The notes under the pieces were generated by a model that searched no databases, was not told where the DNA came from, and saw only the letters and a program-made list of their open reading frames with translations. Positions 19,862 through 32,800 of a stretch of DNA of 64,000 bases are shown here, one piece after another. The position numbers and the translations under genes were made by a program. Position 1 is the stretch's first letter; each line of letters starts with the position of its first letter. The DNA comes from Stenogyne calaminthoides. Its lineage: Eukaryota; Streptophyta; Magnoliopsida; Lamiales; Lamiaceae. Location of the stretch: the NCBI GenBank assembly GCA_037126765.1, contig JBBCBC010000043.1, positions 2,604,001 to 2,668,000 on the forward strand. Reading direction: 5' to 3'.

Positions 19862-22800
19862 CACTACAAAAAAGACCCGTTTTAACGACGGTTTTAGCGA
19901 CGGAAAAAAGCGTCGCTAAGGACATTAGTGACGGTTTTGGCGACGGAAAAAAATCTGACGTTGAATCGAGGGTCGCTAACCGTAGCGATATTTTTTTTTT
20001 AATAATTTTTTTTCAATAATTAATTTTTTTTTTATTAAATCTGTCGCTAAAACCGTCGCTAAAGCGTGAATTTACGAAAAAAATGGCTCGCGGTGATTCG
20101 AACCCAAGCCCAGGGGGCGTCAGGATGGGCACCGAACCACCCGAACAACGGACCATGTAGAACCCAACCACCAAGCATATCATATATAAGCCACCAAGCC
20201 TCCCAATTAAATGAGGCAAATTTTCGCTCCCAAGGGGGACCGAACACAGGACCTGTGGGCATCAGAGCGGGGATCAAACCGCTCGGACACTTGCTTTCTT
20301 GCGTTTACTTAATGAAATTAATTCTATATGTCCTAAAAATCATTTTTTTTCAATTTTTTTTTAAATCATTTATTTCAATTATCTAATTTAATGATTTAAC
20401 CACATTTTAATATAATAATTTTTATTTTTTATTTATTTATAAATTTAAATTAAATTGTATTATATTAAAGTATATTAATTTATTTATTTTTAATTCATTT
20501 TTTTTACACTTTTTTTTAATTTTTTTATTTCATTTATTTAATTTAACTATCTAATAATCTTTAAAATACTAATAATATATATTTTTATATTATAAATTAT
20601 AAATAAATGATTATATTCTTTTAAAATTGTATATGTCCTAAAAATTCATTTTTTTAAACAAATAGTACTATCTATTTAAAAAAAGTATTACTTTCTATTT
20701 AAACAAGTAATACTTTCTATTTAAACAAGTACTACTTTTCATTTAAACAAGCAATACTTTCTATTTAAACAAGTAATACTTTGAATTTAAACAAATAATG
20801 TTTTTCATTTAACCAAGTACTACTTTTCTATTTAAACAAGTACTACTTTTATATTTAAACAAGTAATATTTTTCTATTTAAACAAGTACTACTTTTCATT
20901 TAAACAAGTACTACTTTTCTATTTAAACAACTACTACTTTTCATTTAAACAAGTGATACTTTCTATTTAAACAAGTACTACTTTTCATTTAAACAAGTAT
21001 TACTTTTCATTTAAACAAGTAATACTTTTAATTTAAACAAATAATGTTTTTCATTTAACCAAGTACTATTTTTCTATTTAAACAAGTACTACTTTTCTAT
21101 TTAAACAAATAATACTTTTCTATTTAAACAAGTACTACTTCTCATTTAAACAAGTACTACTTTTCTATTTAAACAAGTAATACTTTTTTATTTAACAAGT
21201 AATACTTTTCATTAAAACAAGTAATACCTTTCATTTAAACTAGTAATACTTTCTATTATTTAAACAATACTTTTAATTTTACCAAGTACTACTTTTCATT
21301 TAAACAAGTACTACTTTTCTATTTAAACAAGTAATACTTTTCTATTTAAACAAGTAATACTTTTCTATTTAAACAAGTAATAATTTTCATTTAAACAAGT
21401 ACTACTTTTCATTTAACAAGTAATATTTTTCATTTAAACAAGTAATACCTTTCATTTAAACAAGTAATACTTTCTATTATTTAAATAAGTAATACTTTTA
21501 ATATAAACAAGTAATACTTTTCTATTTAAACAAGTACTACTTTTCTATTTAAACAAGTAATACTTGGCATTTAAACAAGTATTACTTTTCATTTAAACAA
21601 GCACTACTTTTCATTTTAACAAGTAATACTTTTCATTTAAAGAAGTAATACCTTTCATTTAATCAAATAATACTTTTCATTTAAACAAGTACTACTTTTC
21701 ATTTAAACAAGTACTACTTTTCAATTTAAACAAGTAATACTTTTCTATTTAAACAAGTAATACTTTTCATTTAAACAAGTACTACTTTTCTATTTAAACA
21801 ACTACTACCTTTTTATTTAAACAAGTAATATTTTTCATTTAACAAGTAATACTTTTCATTTAAACAAGTAATATCTTTCATTTAAACAAGTAATACTTTC
21901 TATTATTTAAACAATACTTTTAATTTAAACAAGTACTACTTTTCATTTAACCAAGTACTACTTTTCTATTTAAACAAGTACTACTTTTCTATTTAAACAA
22001 GTAATGTTTTTCTATTTAAACAAGTACTACTTTTCATGTAAACAAATACTACTTTTCTATTTACACAAGTACTACTTTTCTATTTAAACAAGTAATACTT
22101 TGCATTTAAACAAGTATTACTTTTCATTTAAACAAGTACTACTTTTCATTTTAACAAGTACTACTTTTCATTTAAAGAAGTAATACCTTTCATTTAAACA
22201 AATAATACTTTTCATTTAAACAAGTACTACTTTTCATTTAAATAAGTACTACTTTTCAATTTAAACAAAATAATACTTTTCTATTTAAACAAGTAATACT
22301 TTTTATTTAAACAAGTACTACTTTTCATTTAAACAAGTACTACTTTTCTATTTAAACAACTACTACCTTTCTATTTAAACAAGTAATATTTTTTATTTAA
22401 CAAGTAATACTTTTCATTTAAACAAGTAATACCTTTCATTTAAACAAGTAATACTTTCTATTATTTAAACAATACTTTTAATTTAAACAAGTAATACTTT
22501 TCATTTAACCAAGTACTACTTTTCTATTTAAACAAGTACTACTTTTCTATTTAAACAAGTAATGTTTTTTCTATTTAAACAAGTACTACTTTTCATTTAA
22601 ACAAATACTACTTTTCATTTAAACAAATACTACTTTTCTATTTAAACAAGTACTACTTTTCTGTTTAAACTTAAGTAATATTTTTTTTCATTTAACAGGT
22701 AATACTTTCATTTAAGTAAGTACTATTTTTCTATTTTAACAAGTACTACTTTTAGTTAATATATATATATATATTTAAATATACTATGAATTAAATTTTA

Positions 22801-23215
22801 TACCGTAAACTCCTCGAAATAGATCTGACTACGGTCAGGTGGAACTCTTCTCCAAATGACTATAAATTAAATATACGGTAAGGTGCATTAACAACAATTA
22901 AAAAATCTTGTATAATCCTAAAACATAAAAAAAAAAATACATAATTAATATTTTAAAAAATTAAATTAAAAAAAAAACCGTCGCTAAAAAAATCGTCGTT
23001 AAATTCGTCGTAAAAACCATCGCTAAAGGGATTAATCCAAAACGTCGCTAAAATCATAGCTAAAACCGTCACTATTTGCGATGGTTCTCTAGACCATCGC
23101 TAAAATTGTTGACTTTGACCATTTGACAGTAACCGTCGTAAAAACCGTCGCTATTTGCGACGATTTTTGTAACCATCGCTAATTTTCGTCGGTAAAACGC
23201 ACGTTTTTTGTAGTG
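19862..23215. mobile_element. Non-autonomous CACTA element nested in the copia-2 LTR
   Basis: The 3,354-bp element begins CACTACAAAAAA and ends TTTTTTGTAGTG, with a further matching GTTTTA.CGACG block in each terminal repeat. The 3-bp duplication ATG flanks it (19,859-19,861 and 23,216-23,218), the usual length for CACTA/EnSpm elements. Subterminal regions hold many copies of CGTCGCTAAA or its complement (19,885-20,070 and 22,975-23,190), as expected for transposase-binding repeats. No transposase is encoded; most of the interior is an AT-rich minisatellite. Confidence 0.92.
20640..22750. repeat. 22-23 bp AT-rich minisatellite inside the CACTA element
   Basis: About 90 tandem copies of a unit of the form TTTAAACAAGTACTACTTTTC. 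Two alternating classes, GTACTAC and GTAATAC, and two spacers, CATTTAAAC and CTATTTAAAC, produce the 22 or 23 bp length. Longer blocks recur (for example the stretch with CTATTATTTAAACAATAC near 21,250, 21,900 and 22,460), showing amplification of multi-unit segments of roughly 600 bp. Confidence 0.93.
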
Positions 23216-23744
23216 ATGTAACTAATAATATTGCCCAAGATACAAAGTATTGAATCACATTGATTCTCTACCCATCGTAAGTCAAAGCAATAGTTATTAA
23301 TTCCACACGATCCTATTTAAGGGACGGGGATTAAGAAATAACTAACCACTGAGGTCTAATTCTTCTGTATTCAGTTCTGAAGAATTTATCATCATGTAGG
23401 TCTTTTTCAGCGCATCCTAATGCACTGGTGTAATCTCTTGGTCAAGACAAGTCAATCTGAGCCTTACACTTCAACCTTTCACGATGGATTGTTCATTTCC
23501 ATCTGGGTTGTGAATTCTGTACTTTTAGTTACAAGGAACTGATAATTTAATCTTCTGTGATCTGGTATCACTAATTAACTACAATGTAACATGTATTAAT
23601 TATTGAACAGTTATGCAGTAAATATATATGTAACATTCGATGATATTTAAAGCAACAATGATAAATAATATATTTCAGTAAATTAGCCCGAAATTCAGTT
23701 TGGTTATACAAAGTAAAAACATACTTTCCAGTATAACCCCAACA
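23216..23744 (-). repeat. copia-2 3' LTR, proximal part
   Basis: On the minus strand the LTR starts TGTTGGGGTTATACTGG at 23,744 and runs to the CACTA insertion. It ends with the ATG target duplication of that insertion. The terminal TGTTGGGG is the complement of the CCCCAACA end at 18,563, giving perfect short inverted LTR ends. Confidence 0.87.
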
Positions 23745-23760
23745 ATCTTCCACTTATACT
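23745..23760 (-). promoter_or_regulatory. Polypurine tract of copia-2
   Basis: Minus-strand AGTATAAGTGGAAGAT directly precedes the LTR start. A second similar phrase, AGTATAAGTGGGAGAGAT, lies about 100 bp upstream near 23,850; such duplicated GTATAAGTGGGAGA tracts are common in this copia type. Confidence 0.7.
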
Positions 23761-23860
23761 CAAAGTCTGATTTTAAGTATACTACAACACGTCTCGTGTA
23801 GAATCTATGTGACATCTAATGTCACCTACACGAACTTTATAATATCTCTCCCACTTATAC

Positions 23861-25725
23861 TCAAAGCAGATTGGCTACGCACTTGACAACCATTCCTCCC
23901 ACATGTCTCTTGAATGTTTCCAGAGGCAGACACTTTGTGAAAGGATTAACTAGGTTATCCTCCAATGCGATCTTAGCCACCTCTTCATCTCCTCTCTTAA
24001 CGATTTCTCGTCTAAGATTTCTTTCCTTCAGTGTGCTTGTTTGAATCGTGGACTCTTGGTTCCATTGAATTTGCAACTGCCCCTAGCAAATATTGCTAGA
24101 CAAATTCGGAACTCCGTCCAAATCCACTAAGAAGATCTAGAGCCAAACTGGTTCCTTCACTGCTTCACAAGCAGCTACTTGCCCGGCTTCCATGGTTGAG
24201 TCAGTGATCTACTTCACACTCGTCCATTTCATGGCTACACTTCCCAAATTAAAACACACTAACTGAGGCAGATCATTTTTGAAATCTATGTCTGATTGGA
24301 AATTCAAGTCCGTGTAACCGATGGGAATCAGACTGTCTGACTGATAAACCAACATTCTATCGCGAGTTCTCCTCAGATACTTCATAATGTTTTTAACTGC
24401 AGTCCAATGTTCTTTCCCCGGATTACTCTGATATCTTGCTACCATTCCAACGACAAAGCAGATATATGGCTTCGTGCACAACATTGCATACATGAGGCTT
24501 CCGATAGCCGAAGCATAAGGAACGCCCTTCATGTCATCTATCTCCTTTTGCGTCTTCTGGCACATTTCTTTAGATAGATGCATTCCAAATGTCTGAAAGG
24601 TACAAAACCTTTCTTGGAATCCTGCATGTTGAATCGCTTCAGGACAGTATCTATGTATGAAGCTTGCGATAAGCCTATTATCATTTTCTTACGATCTCGA
24701 GTGATTTTGATCCCAAGGATGTGACCGGTTTTCCCTAAGTCCTTCATATCAAACTGTTCTGACAGCCATGCCCTTACGTCCAACAATACCTTTACATCAT
24801 CTCCGATGAGCAGAATATCATCCACGTATAGTACTGAGAATATCAATGCAGTTCCGACACGCTTCTTATACACACAACTTTCGAACTCATTTTGATCGAA
24901 CCCGTAAGACTTTATAACCTGATCAAAACATTGGTTCCAAGCACGCGACGCTTGCTTTATTCCATAAATGGATTTCTTGAGATTGCAAACTAGATTTTCT
25001 TGGCCCTTTTCAATGAAGCCTTCGGGTTATTGCATATAGATTTCTTCCTCAAGACTTCCGTTGAGGAAAGCTGTCTTGGCATCCATTTGTTAGATCTCAA
25101 AATCGAGATGTGCAGCTATCGACAAGAGAATACGGATGGACTTGAGCATATCTACAGGCGAAAAGGTCTCCTCATAGTCGATCCCTTCTTTCTGAGTATA
25201 TCCTTTTGCCACAAGTCTAGCCTTGAAGGTCTCTACCTTCCCATCCGGTCCTCTTTTTCTCTTGTATACCCACTTGCACCCAATGGGCTTGACCCCATTT
25301 AGTGGTTCGACTAGCTCCCACACCTTATTGTGATCCATAGAACCCATCTCGGCTTCCATTGTCGTTTGCCAAGAACTCGCATCCTTGTCTTGGATTGCCT
25401 CATTGTAAGTCCATGGGTCCGATTCATCTTCACCGGGGACCAAGTTCGACGACTCTCCTATCCCCATGAATCTCTCAGGTTGTCTAACGACCCTCCCACT
25501 ACGACGAGGTTCCGGTTGTGTACGTGTGTCGTTTGGTATGTCAACTTGTACTGTTGGCATCGAGGTAAGCCCCCTTAGCTCATCCAAGGTAATCTCACTT
25601 CTAGGCTTTTTATCGTTCATATAGTCTTCTTCCAAGAATCTAAAGTGCGTACAGATTACCACCTTTTGATCTTCGGGACCATAGAACATGCACCCTTTCG
25701 TTCTCTCGGGGTACCCTATAAACAA
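23861..25725 (-). pseudogene. copia-2 reverse transcriptase and RNase H remnant
   Basis: Minus strand, 5' to 3': integrase tail (MFIGYPERTKGCMFYGP), linker, RT start (WQTTMEAEMGSM, GCKWVYKRKRG, ARLVAKGYTQKEGIDYEETF), catalytic LYVDDILLIGDD near 24,810, then RNase H (YASAIGSLMYAMLCT, YTDLNF) and the C-terminal DNLVNPFTKCLP near 23,940. Frames are broken around 25,090, 24,540 and 24,200. In the RNase H part the expected acidic motif after MKWTS is lost in a broken stretch. This is the second half of the element whose gag and protease lie at 5,812-6,365 on the opposite strand. Confidence 0.9.
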
Positions 25726-26772
25726 CCTTAATTCCTATAGTAGATCCAACTTATCGGCTTCCTTGTCCAACATGTATGTCGAACACCCCCAATTTTCATA
25801 TGTCTTAAACTGGGCTTGTGCCCGGTCCACAATTTTTTAGGGGTTCTGGGAACCGATTTGGATGGCACCAAATTCAGAATATAAGTCGCTGTTTTCCAAG
25901 GCGTGACCCCAAAACAATTTGGGTAGATCCGCATAACTCATCATCGATCTGACCATTTTTAAAAGAGTTCTGTTTCTTCATTTTGCAACCCCGTTTTGTT
26001 GAGGGGTTCCGGGTGCAGTCAACTGGGATACAATCCCTTCATCAGACAAGTAGTTCAAAAAATCATCGTTGAGGTATTCGCCTCCACGATCAGATCATAG
26101 ACACTTGATACGTTTCTCCCTATGATTCTCTGCTTGAGCCTTAAATTCCTTGAATTTATCAAAGGTCTCAAATTTATGCTTCATAAGGTAAACGTATCCA
26201 TATCTTGAGTAATCATCGATAAAAGTAACGAAATACTCATAACCTCCTCTTTCTTTGATTGACATTGGACCACATACATCGGTGTGAACGATTTCCAACA
26301 TTTATTTGGCTCTAATCCCCTTGGCTCCAAATGCCCTCTTGGTCATTTTACCCTCCAAACATGATTCGCAAGTTGGAAATGGTTCAACCCGGAGAGACTC
26401 TAATGAACCATCTTGAACCAACCTTTGGATCCTTTTTGAATTAATATGACCTAGTCTCAGATGCCATAGAAGTGTTTCGTTCACTTCTGATGAACGTTTT
26501 CTTTTATTTCTCAAAACAGTCGATGCATTTTGCGTGTGGTGTACACTTTTAATAGTGTAAACATTGTTCATCAATGTCCCATAACAGATACACTCATCAT
26601 TTAAAGAAATAATGTCATTCTTATTAAAAGAAACTAAGTATCCATTAACAGAATTTTAGAAACTGAAAGTGAATTCTTTCTAAGACTGGGAACATAAAGA
26701 ACGTCTCTCAAAACTAAAATCCTATCATTAAAAGATAAGTGCACTTCTCCCACTGCTTTAACCACTACTCAT
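25726..26772 (-). pseudogene. copia-2 GAG-pre-integrase and integrase core remnant
   Basis: The 5' edge reads AVGEVHLSFNDRILVLRDVL at about 26,750, the segment that normally follows protease by some 30 residues. Then come LLWHLRLGHINSKRI and CESCLEGKM (zinc-binding), the integrase Asp in VHTDVCGP, and the second Asp in SDRGGEY, preceded by a stop near 26,095. In the QQNGVA motif the catalytic Glu codon is AAA at 25,981-25,983, and the following Arg codon is a stop. No gag or protease lies to the right; the sequence is replaced by filler DNA and satellite. Confidence 0.9.
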
Positions 26773-26852
26773 GTAGCACTGCAATATTTGCTACTCACCT
26801 AAAATATTGCAGTAATGCTACTTTCGTGGATTTGCAATACCCGCTACTTTCG
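26773..26852. other. Filler-like sequence at the right inversion breakpoint
   Basis: Between copia-2 and the satellite are 80 bp made of short copied pieces. GTAGCACTGCAATATTT (26,773-26,789) is repeated in inverted form at 26,802-26,821, with three extra bases in the second arm. GCTACTTTCG occurs at 26,817-26,826 and again at 26,843-26,852, the second copy running straight into the array. Such patchwork is typical of templated insertions made during end joining. Confidence 0.65.
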
Positions 26853-29800
26853 TCGCCGAGATGGCGAGGAGAGCTTCACTCGGCAGAATACGCATCGCCG
26901 ATGCGGAAGGCCAGCGCCTAAAAGGCGGGCAGATCAACGCCATAAAGGTGGATGAATGTCGTGAGGGCAAATGATCTCGTCGTCGGGATAGCGAGGAGCG
27001 CTTCGCTCGGTGGAATACGCGTCGCCTATGCGGAAGGCCAGCACCTAAGAGGCGGGCAGATCAACATCGTAAAGGTGGATAAACGCCGAGAGGGCGAATG
27101 ATCTCATCGCTGAGATGGCGAGGAGCGCATTCGCACGGCGGAATACGCGTCACCGATGCGGAAGGCCAGCGCCTAAAAGGCAGGCAGATCATTGCCATAA
27201 AGGCGGATGAAAGCCAGGAGGGCAAATGATCTCGTCGCCGAGATGGCGGGAGCGCCTATTTCGGCGGAATACGTCGTCGTCCGATGGTAGGCCCGTTTAA
27301 AAAGGTGGGCAGATCAATTCCATTAAGGCGGATGAACGCCGTGAGGGTGGATGATCTTATCGCCGAGATGGCGAGCGAGCCGCGGCGGAATACGACGCCG
27401 GCGCGGAAGGCCGCGTTAAAAGGCGGCGAATCAACGCCATAAAGGCGGATGAACACAGCTGAGGGCGACGATCCTGTCGCCGAGATGGCGAGGGAGCACT
27501 TCGCTTCGGCGGAATACGCTGCCGCCGCCGTGGAAGAACAAAGCTTAAAAGGTGGGCGTATCAACGCCGAAAAAGGCCGGCGAACGTCGGGAGAAGCGAA
27601 TGATCTCGTCGCCGAGATGGCGAGCGTAGCGCACGCATGGAATACGGTCGCTGGCGTATAAGTGCCGCAAAAAGGTGGGCGGGCAGATCAACGCCGTAAA
27701 GGCGGATGACCATTGGGAGGGCAAATAATCTCGTCGCCGAGATGGCGAGGAGTGCTTCGCTCGGCAGAATACGCGTCGCCGATACGGAAGGCCAGCACCT
27801 AAAAGGTGGGCAGATCAATGCCGTACAGGGGGATGAACGCCGTGAGGGCGGATGATCTCATCACCGAGATGGCGAGGGAGCGCCGTTCGGGCGGAATACT
27901 TATCGCCCGGAAGGCGGCGCTAAAAAGGCGGGCGAATCAAAGCCATAAAGGCGATGAACACCGCGGAGGGCGAATGATCTCGCCAACGAGATGGCGCGAC
28001 GAAGCGCTTCGCTCGGCTGAATACGTGTTCGAAGGCCAGCGCCTAAAAAAGCGGCGCGAATTAACGTCGTAAAGGCGGATGAATGTCGTGAGGGCGGATG
28101 ATCTCGTCTGCCGAGATGGCGAGGAGTGCCATTTCGCGGCGGAATACGATCGCCGTCGCGGAAGACCAACGCTTAAAAGCGCAAGCGATCAACGCCATAA
28201 AGCGAGGAGGAACGCCGCGAGGGTGAATGATCTCGTGGGACGGCGAGGCGCGCTTCAGCGAATATGTCGTCGCCCGTGGCGCGAAGGCCAACGCCTAAAA
28301 GGCGTCTGGATCAATGCCACAAAAGGCGGATGATTCGCCGCCGAGATGTCGAGAAAAGCGCCGTTCGGCAAAATACGATTGCCGGCGCGGAAGTCCGCTG
28401 CTTGTAAAATGATTAACGCCATAAAGGCTGATGAACGCCGAGGGCTTAATGAAGATGGCGAGGAGCGCTTCATCACGCGCCGACGCGAAGGCCGCACCAA
28501 AAGGTGGGCGATCAACGCCGAGGGCGTAAGAACGCCGTGAGGGCAATGATCTCGCCGCCGGATGGCGAGGAGCGCCGCCGCGTAATACGCTATGCCGATG
28601 CGGGGCGCGTATCAACGCTATAAATACGGGATGAACGCCGGAGGGCGACGATCTCTATCGCCGAGATGGCGGGGAGCGCTACGGCAGAATACGCTGCCGC
28701 CATTGCGGAAGGCTAACGCTTAAAAGGGGGGCGATCAACGCCATAAAGGTAGATGATTCGCCGCCAGATGGCGTAGGAGCGCTTCATTCTACGAATACGC
28801 GCCACCCGTCGCGAAGGCCATCACCTAAAAGGCGGGCAGATCAACACCATAAAGGCAGATGAACGCCGTGAGGGAGGATGATCTCGTCGCCGAGATGGCG
28901 ATGAGCGCTTCGCTCGGTGGAATACGCGTCGTCGATGTGGAAGGCCAGCGCCTAAAAGGCGGGCAGATCAACGCCATAAAGGCGGATGAACGCCGGGAGG
29001 GTAAATGATCTTATCGCCGAGATGGCGGGCTCGCTTCGCCGGTGGAATCGCAGCGTCGCCAATGCGAAAGCGCGCCTAAAAGGTGGCGTGAATCAACGCC
29101 ATAAAGGCGGATGAACGTCGTGAGGGCGGATGATCTCGTCGCCGAGATGGCGAGGAGCGCTTCGTCCTGCGGAATACGTGTCGCCGATGCGGAAGGCCAT
29201 CGCCTAAAAGGCGGGCAGATCAACACCGTAAAGGCAGAAGAACACCGTGAGGGCGAATGATCTCGTCGCTGGGATGGCGAGGCGCTGAATTGGCGGAATA
29301 CGCGCAGATCTTTGAAAAGGCCGCCTAAAAGGTGGGGGCGATAAATGCCATAAAGGCGGATGAACGCCGTGAGGGTGAATGATCTCGTCGCCGGTATGGC
29401 GAGGAGCGCGCTTGGCGGAATACGACATCGCGCCGGCTGTAAAGGCGTCAAAAGGTGGGCGATCAATGTAGTAAAGGCGGATGAACGCCGTGAGGCGAAT
29501 GATTCGCCGCCGAGATGGCGAGGGAGCGCTTCACTCGATAGAATACGCGACGCTGGCGCGAAGGCCGCCTAAAAAGATGGGCGATCAACGCCAGACAAAG
29601 CGGATTAACACCGTGAGGGTGGATGATCTCGTCGCCAAGATGGCGAGGAGCTCTTCGTTCGTGGAATACACATTGCCGATGCGGAAGGCGGTAGCTTAAC
29701 AGTGAGGGGCAGATCAACGCCATAAAGGCGATGAACGCCATGAGGGCGACGATCTCGTCGCCGAGATGGTATGGGAGCTTTTGTTTCGGCGGAATCTACG

Positions 29801-32800
29801 TCGCCGCCGATCTTTGAAGGCCCGGCGCCTTAAAAGGTGGGCGGTCAATCAATGCCGGAAAGCGGATGAACGGGAGGCGCGAATGATCTCGTCACCGAGA
29901 TGGCGAGGAGAGCCGCTTCGGTGGAATAATCGGCCGATATGAAAAGCCAGCACCTAAAAGCTGGGCAGATCAACGCCGTAAAGGCGGATGAACGCCGGGA
30001 GGGCGAATGATCTCGTCGCAGAGATGGCGAGGAGTACTTTGCTCGGCTGAATATGCGTCGCCGATGCGGAAGACCAATGCCAAAAAAATTTGGCGGATCA
30101 ATGCCATAAAGGTGGATGAATGTCGTGAGGGTGGATGATCTCGCCACCGAGATGGCGAGAGTGCTTTGCTTTCGGTGGAATACGCGTCGCCCGTCGCGTA
30201 GGCAGCGACTAAAAAGCGGGCGATCAATGCCATAAAAGGCGAGAAGAAACGCCCGTGAGGCGAATGATCTCGTCGCCCGGGATGGCGAGCGCCGCTTTCG
30301 TGGGAATACGCGCGTGCCGTCTGACGATGATAAAAAGCGAAGCGAATCCAGCGCCATAAAGCGAATCCGCGCCCGTGAAGCGGATGATCTCGTTCACCGA
30401 GATGGTGAGAAACGGCTTCGGTCTGTCTGGCGTCGCCAATGCGAAGCCCGTACACCTAAAACCGGAATCAACACGTAAAAGGTGGATGAATGTCGAGGCG
30501 AATGATCTCGCCATTTGAGATGGCGAGGCTAACCGCTCGATGGAATCGTATTATTGCCGATGTGGAAGGCGAGCGCCCTAAAAAGCGGCGAATCAACTGC
30601 CGTAAAAGGCGGATGAGCGTTGGCGAGGGTGAATGATCTGCGTGTTGAGATGGCGGTAGCGATTCGCGGTGCAATCTGGCATCTCCGTCACGGAAGGCGG
30701 CGCTGGGTGTGCGAATCAACGCCGTCTGGCGGATAAAACGTCGTGAGGCGGATGATCTCGCCGAGATGGCGAGGCGCTCGCTTCAGCGGAATCTGGCGTC
30801 CGCAGTCTTGAAGGCAGCGCAAATGCCAGGCGAATCAATACCATAAAAAGCGGATAAACGCCGTGAGGCGAACAATCCTCATTTGAATGGCGAGCGCCAA
30901 CTTCTGCTGAATCCGTACCGCCCGTCTTTGAAGGCGGCGCTAAAAAGCTGGCGAATCGCGTCGTAAGGTTGATGCAAACAGTGAACCAATCTGCGTGGCA
31001 AGATGGCGAGCGCTATTGCTAAGCGAAATCTCAGCGTCGCCCGTCACGGAAAAGGCAGCGCTAAAAAGTGGCGATCAACTCCATAAAGCGGATGAATGAA
31101 GTGTGGTGGATGATCTCGTCACTTAGGGATGGCGAGGCGCTTTCTTTCGGTGGAATCTGCGTCGCCCAGATGAGTAGAAGGCCCGGCCTTAAAAGCCCGA
31201 AGGCCGAATCAACGTCGTAAGGTTTGATGAATCTTGGGAGGCGAATGATCTCGTGTAGAGATGGTGAGCGCTTCACTTTCGGTGTATCTGGCGTCGCCGT
31301 CTGAGAATCTGGCGCCTAAAAAGGCGGGCGAATCAACTCCGTAAAAAGGCGGATTAAAACGAGGGCGAATGATCTCATCACCGGGATGGCGAGGAGCGCT
31401 TCGCTCGGTGGAATACGCGTCGCCGATGCGGAAGGCCAGCGCCTAAAAGGCGGGCAGATCAACGCCGTAAAGGCGGATGAACGCCGGGAGGGCGAATGAT
31501 CTCGTCGCCGAGATGGCGAGGAGCGCCGTTCAGCGAAAATGGCATCGCCGTCGCGAAGGCCAAATATTAAAAATTCGGGCAGATCAACGCCATAAAGGTG
31601 GATGAACGCCGTGAGGGCGGATGATCTTGTCACCCTGATGGCGAGGCGCTTCTTTTCGCCCGAATCTGGCGTCGCCCGATGCGGAAGGCGGCGCTAAAAG
31701 GCGGTGATCAACGCCATAAAGGCGTATGAAAGCCGTGAGGGCGAATGATCTCATCAAAGATGGCGAGGCGCCGCTCATTTGAATACGATATCGCCCGTGC
31801 GCGGCCACCTAAAAGGTGGGCAGATCAACTCCATAAAGGCTGATGAACGCCGTGAGCGCGAATGATCTCGTCGTTGGGATGGCGAGGAGCATTTCCCTTA
31901 CCGGAATAGGCGTCGCCGATGCGGAGGGCCAGCGCGTAAAAGGCGGGCAGATCAACGTCGTAAAAGTGGATGAACGCCAGGAGGGCGAATGATCTCATCG
32001 TCGAGATGGCGAGGAGCGTTTCGTTCGGTGGAATACGCGTCGCCGATGCGGAAGGCCAGCGCCAAAAATTCGGGCAGATCAACGCCATAAAGGCGGATGA
32101 ACGCCATGAGGGTGGATGATCTTGTCGCCGAGATGGCGAGGAGCGCTTCGACAGCGGAATCTTAATCGCCGGCGAAAAGGCCAACGCCTAAAAAGACGGC
32201 GAATCAACGCCATAAAAAGGCGATGAACGCGTGAGGCGAATGATCTCGTCGCCTAGATGGAAGGCGCCGCTTCGGCCCGGAATCTGGCGTCGCCCGTCAC
32301 GGAAGGCCAACGCTAAAAAGCAGGACGCGATCAACGCCGTAAAAGCGGATGAACGTCGGGGGCAAATGATCTTGTCGCCAAGGATGGCGAGTAGCCCTCG
32401 CTTCGGCGAATACTCATCACCGTCACGGAAGGGCGGTTACCTAAAAAGCGGGCAGATCCAACGCCCGTAAAAAGCGGATGAGCGCAGGAGGGCGAATGAT
32501 CTTGTCGCCAAGACGGGCGGAGCGCCGTTCAGCCGAAATCACAGCGTCGCCGTCGGAAGCCAGCCTTAAAAAACCCGAGGCGAACGCCATAAGGTGGATG
32601 AACGCCCGTGAGGGCGGATGATCTTATCACCACGATGGCAGGAGGCGCTTATTTCGGCCGGAATCTGGCGTCGCCGTCACGAGGAAGGCTAAAAAAAGCG
32701 GTGATCAACGCCGTAAAAGCGTATGCCGCGAGAGGCGAATGATCTCATCAGAGATGGTTAGGCGCGCCGCTCATTTGAATCGTGTCGGCCCGTCTGGAAG

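Noticed and set aside
20081..20290. tRNA-like sequence with GATTCGAACCC (B-box complement)
   Set aside because: No matching A box or cloverleaf could be traced on either strand. Similar phrases are common in plant CACTA interiors, so it is not called a tRNA or SINE.
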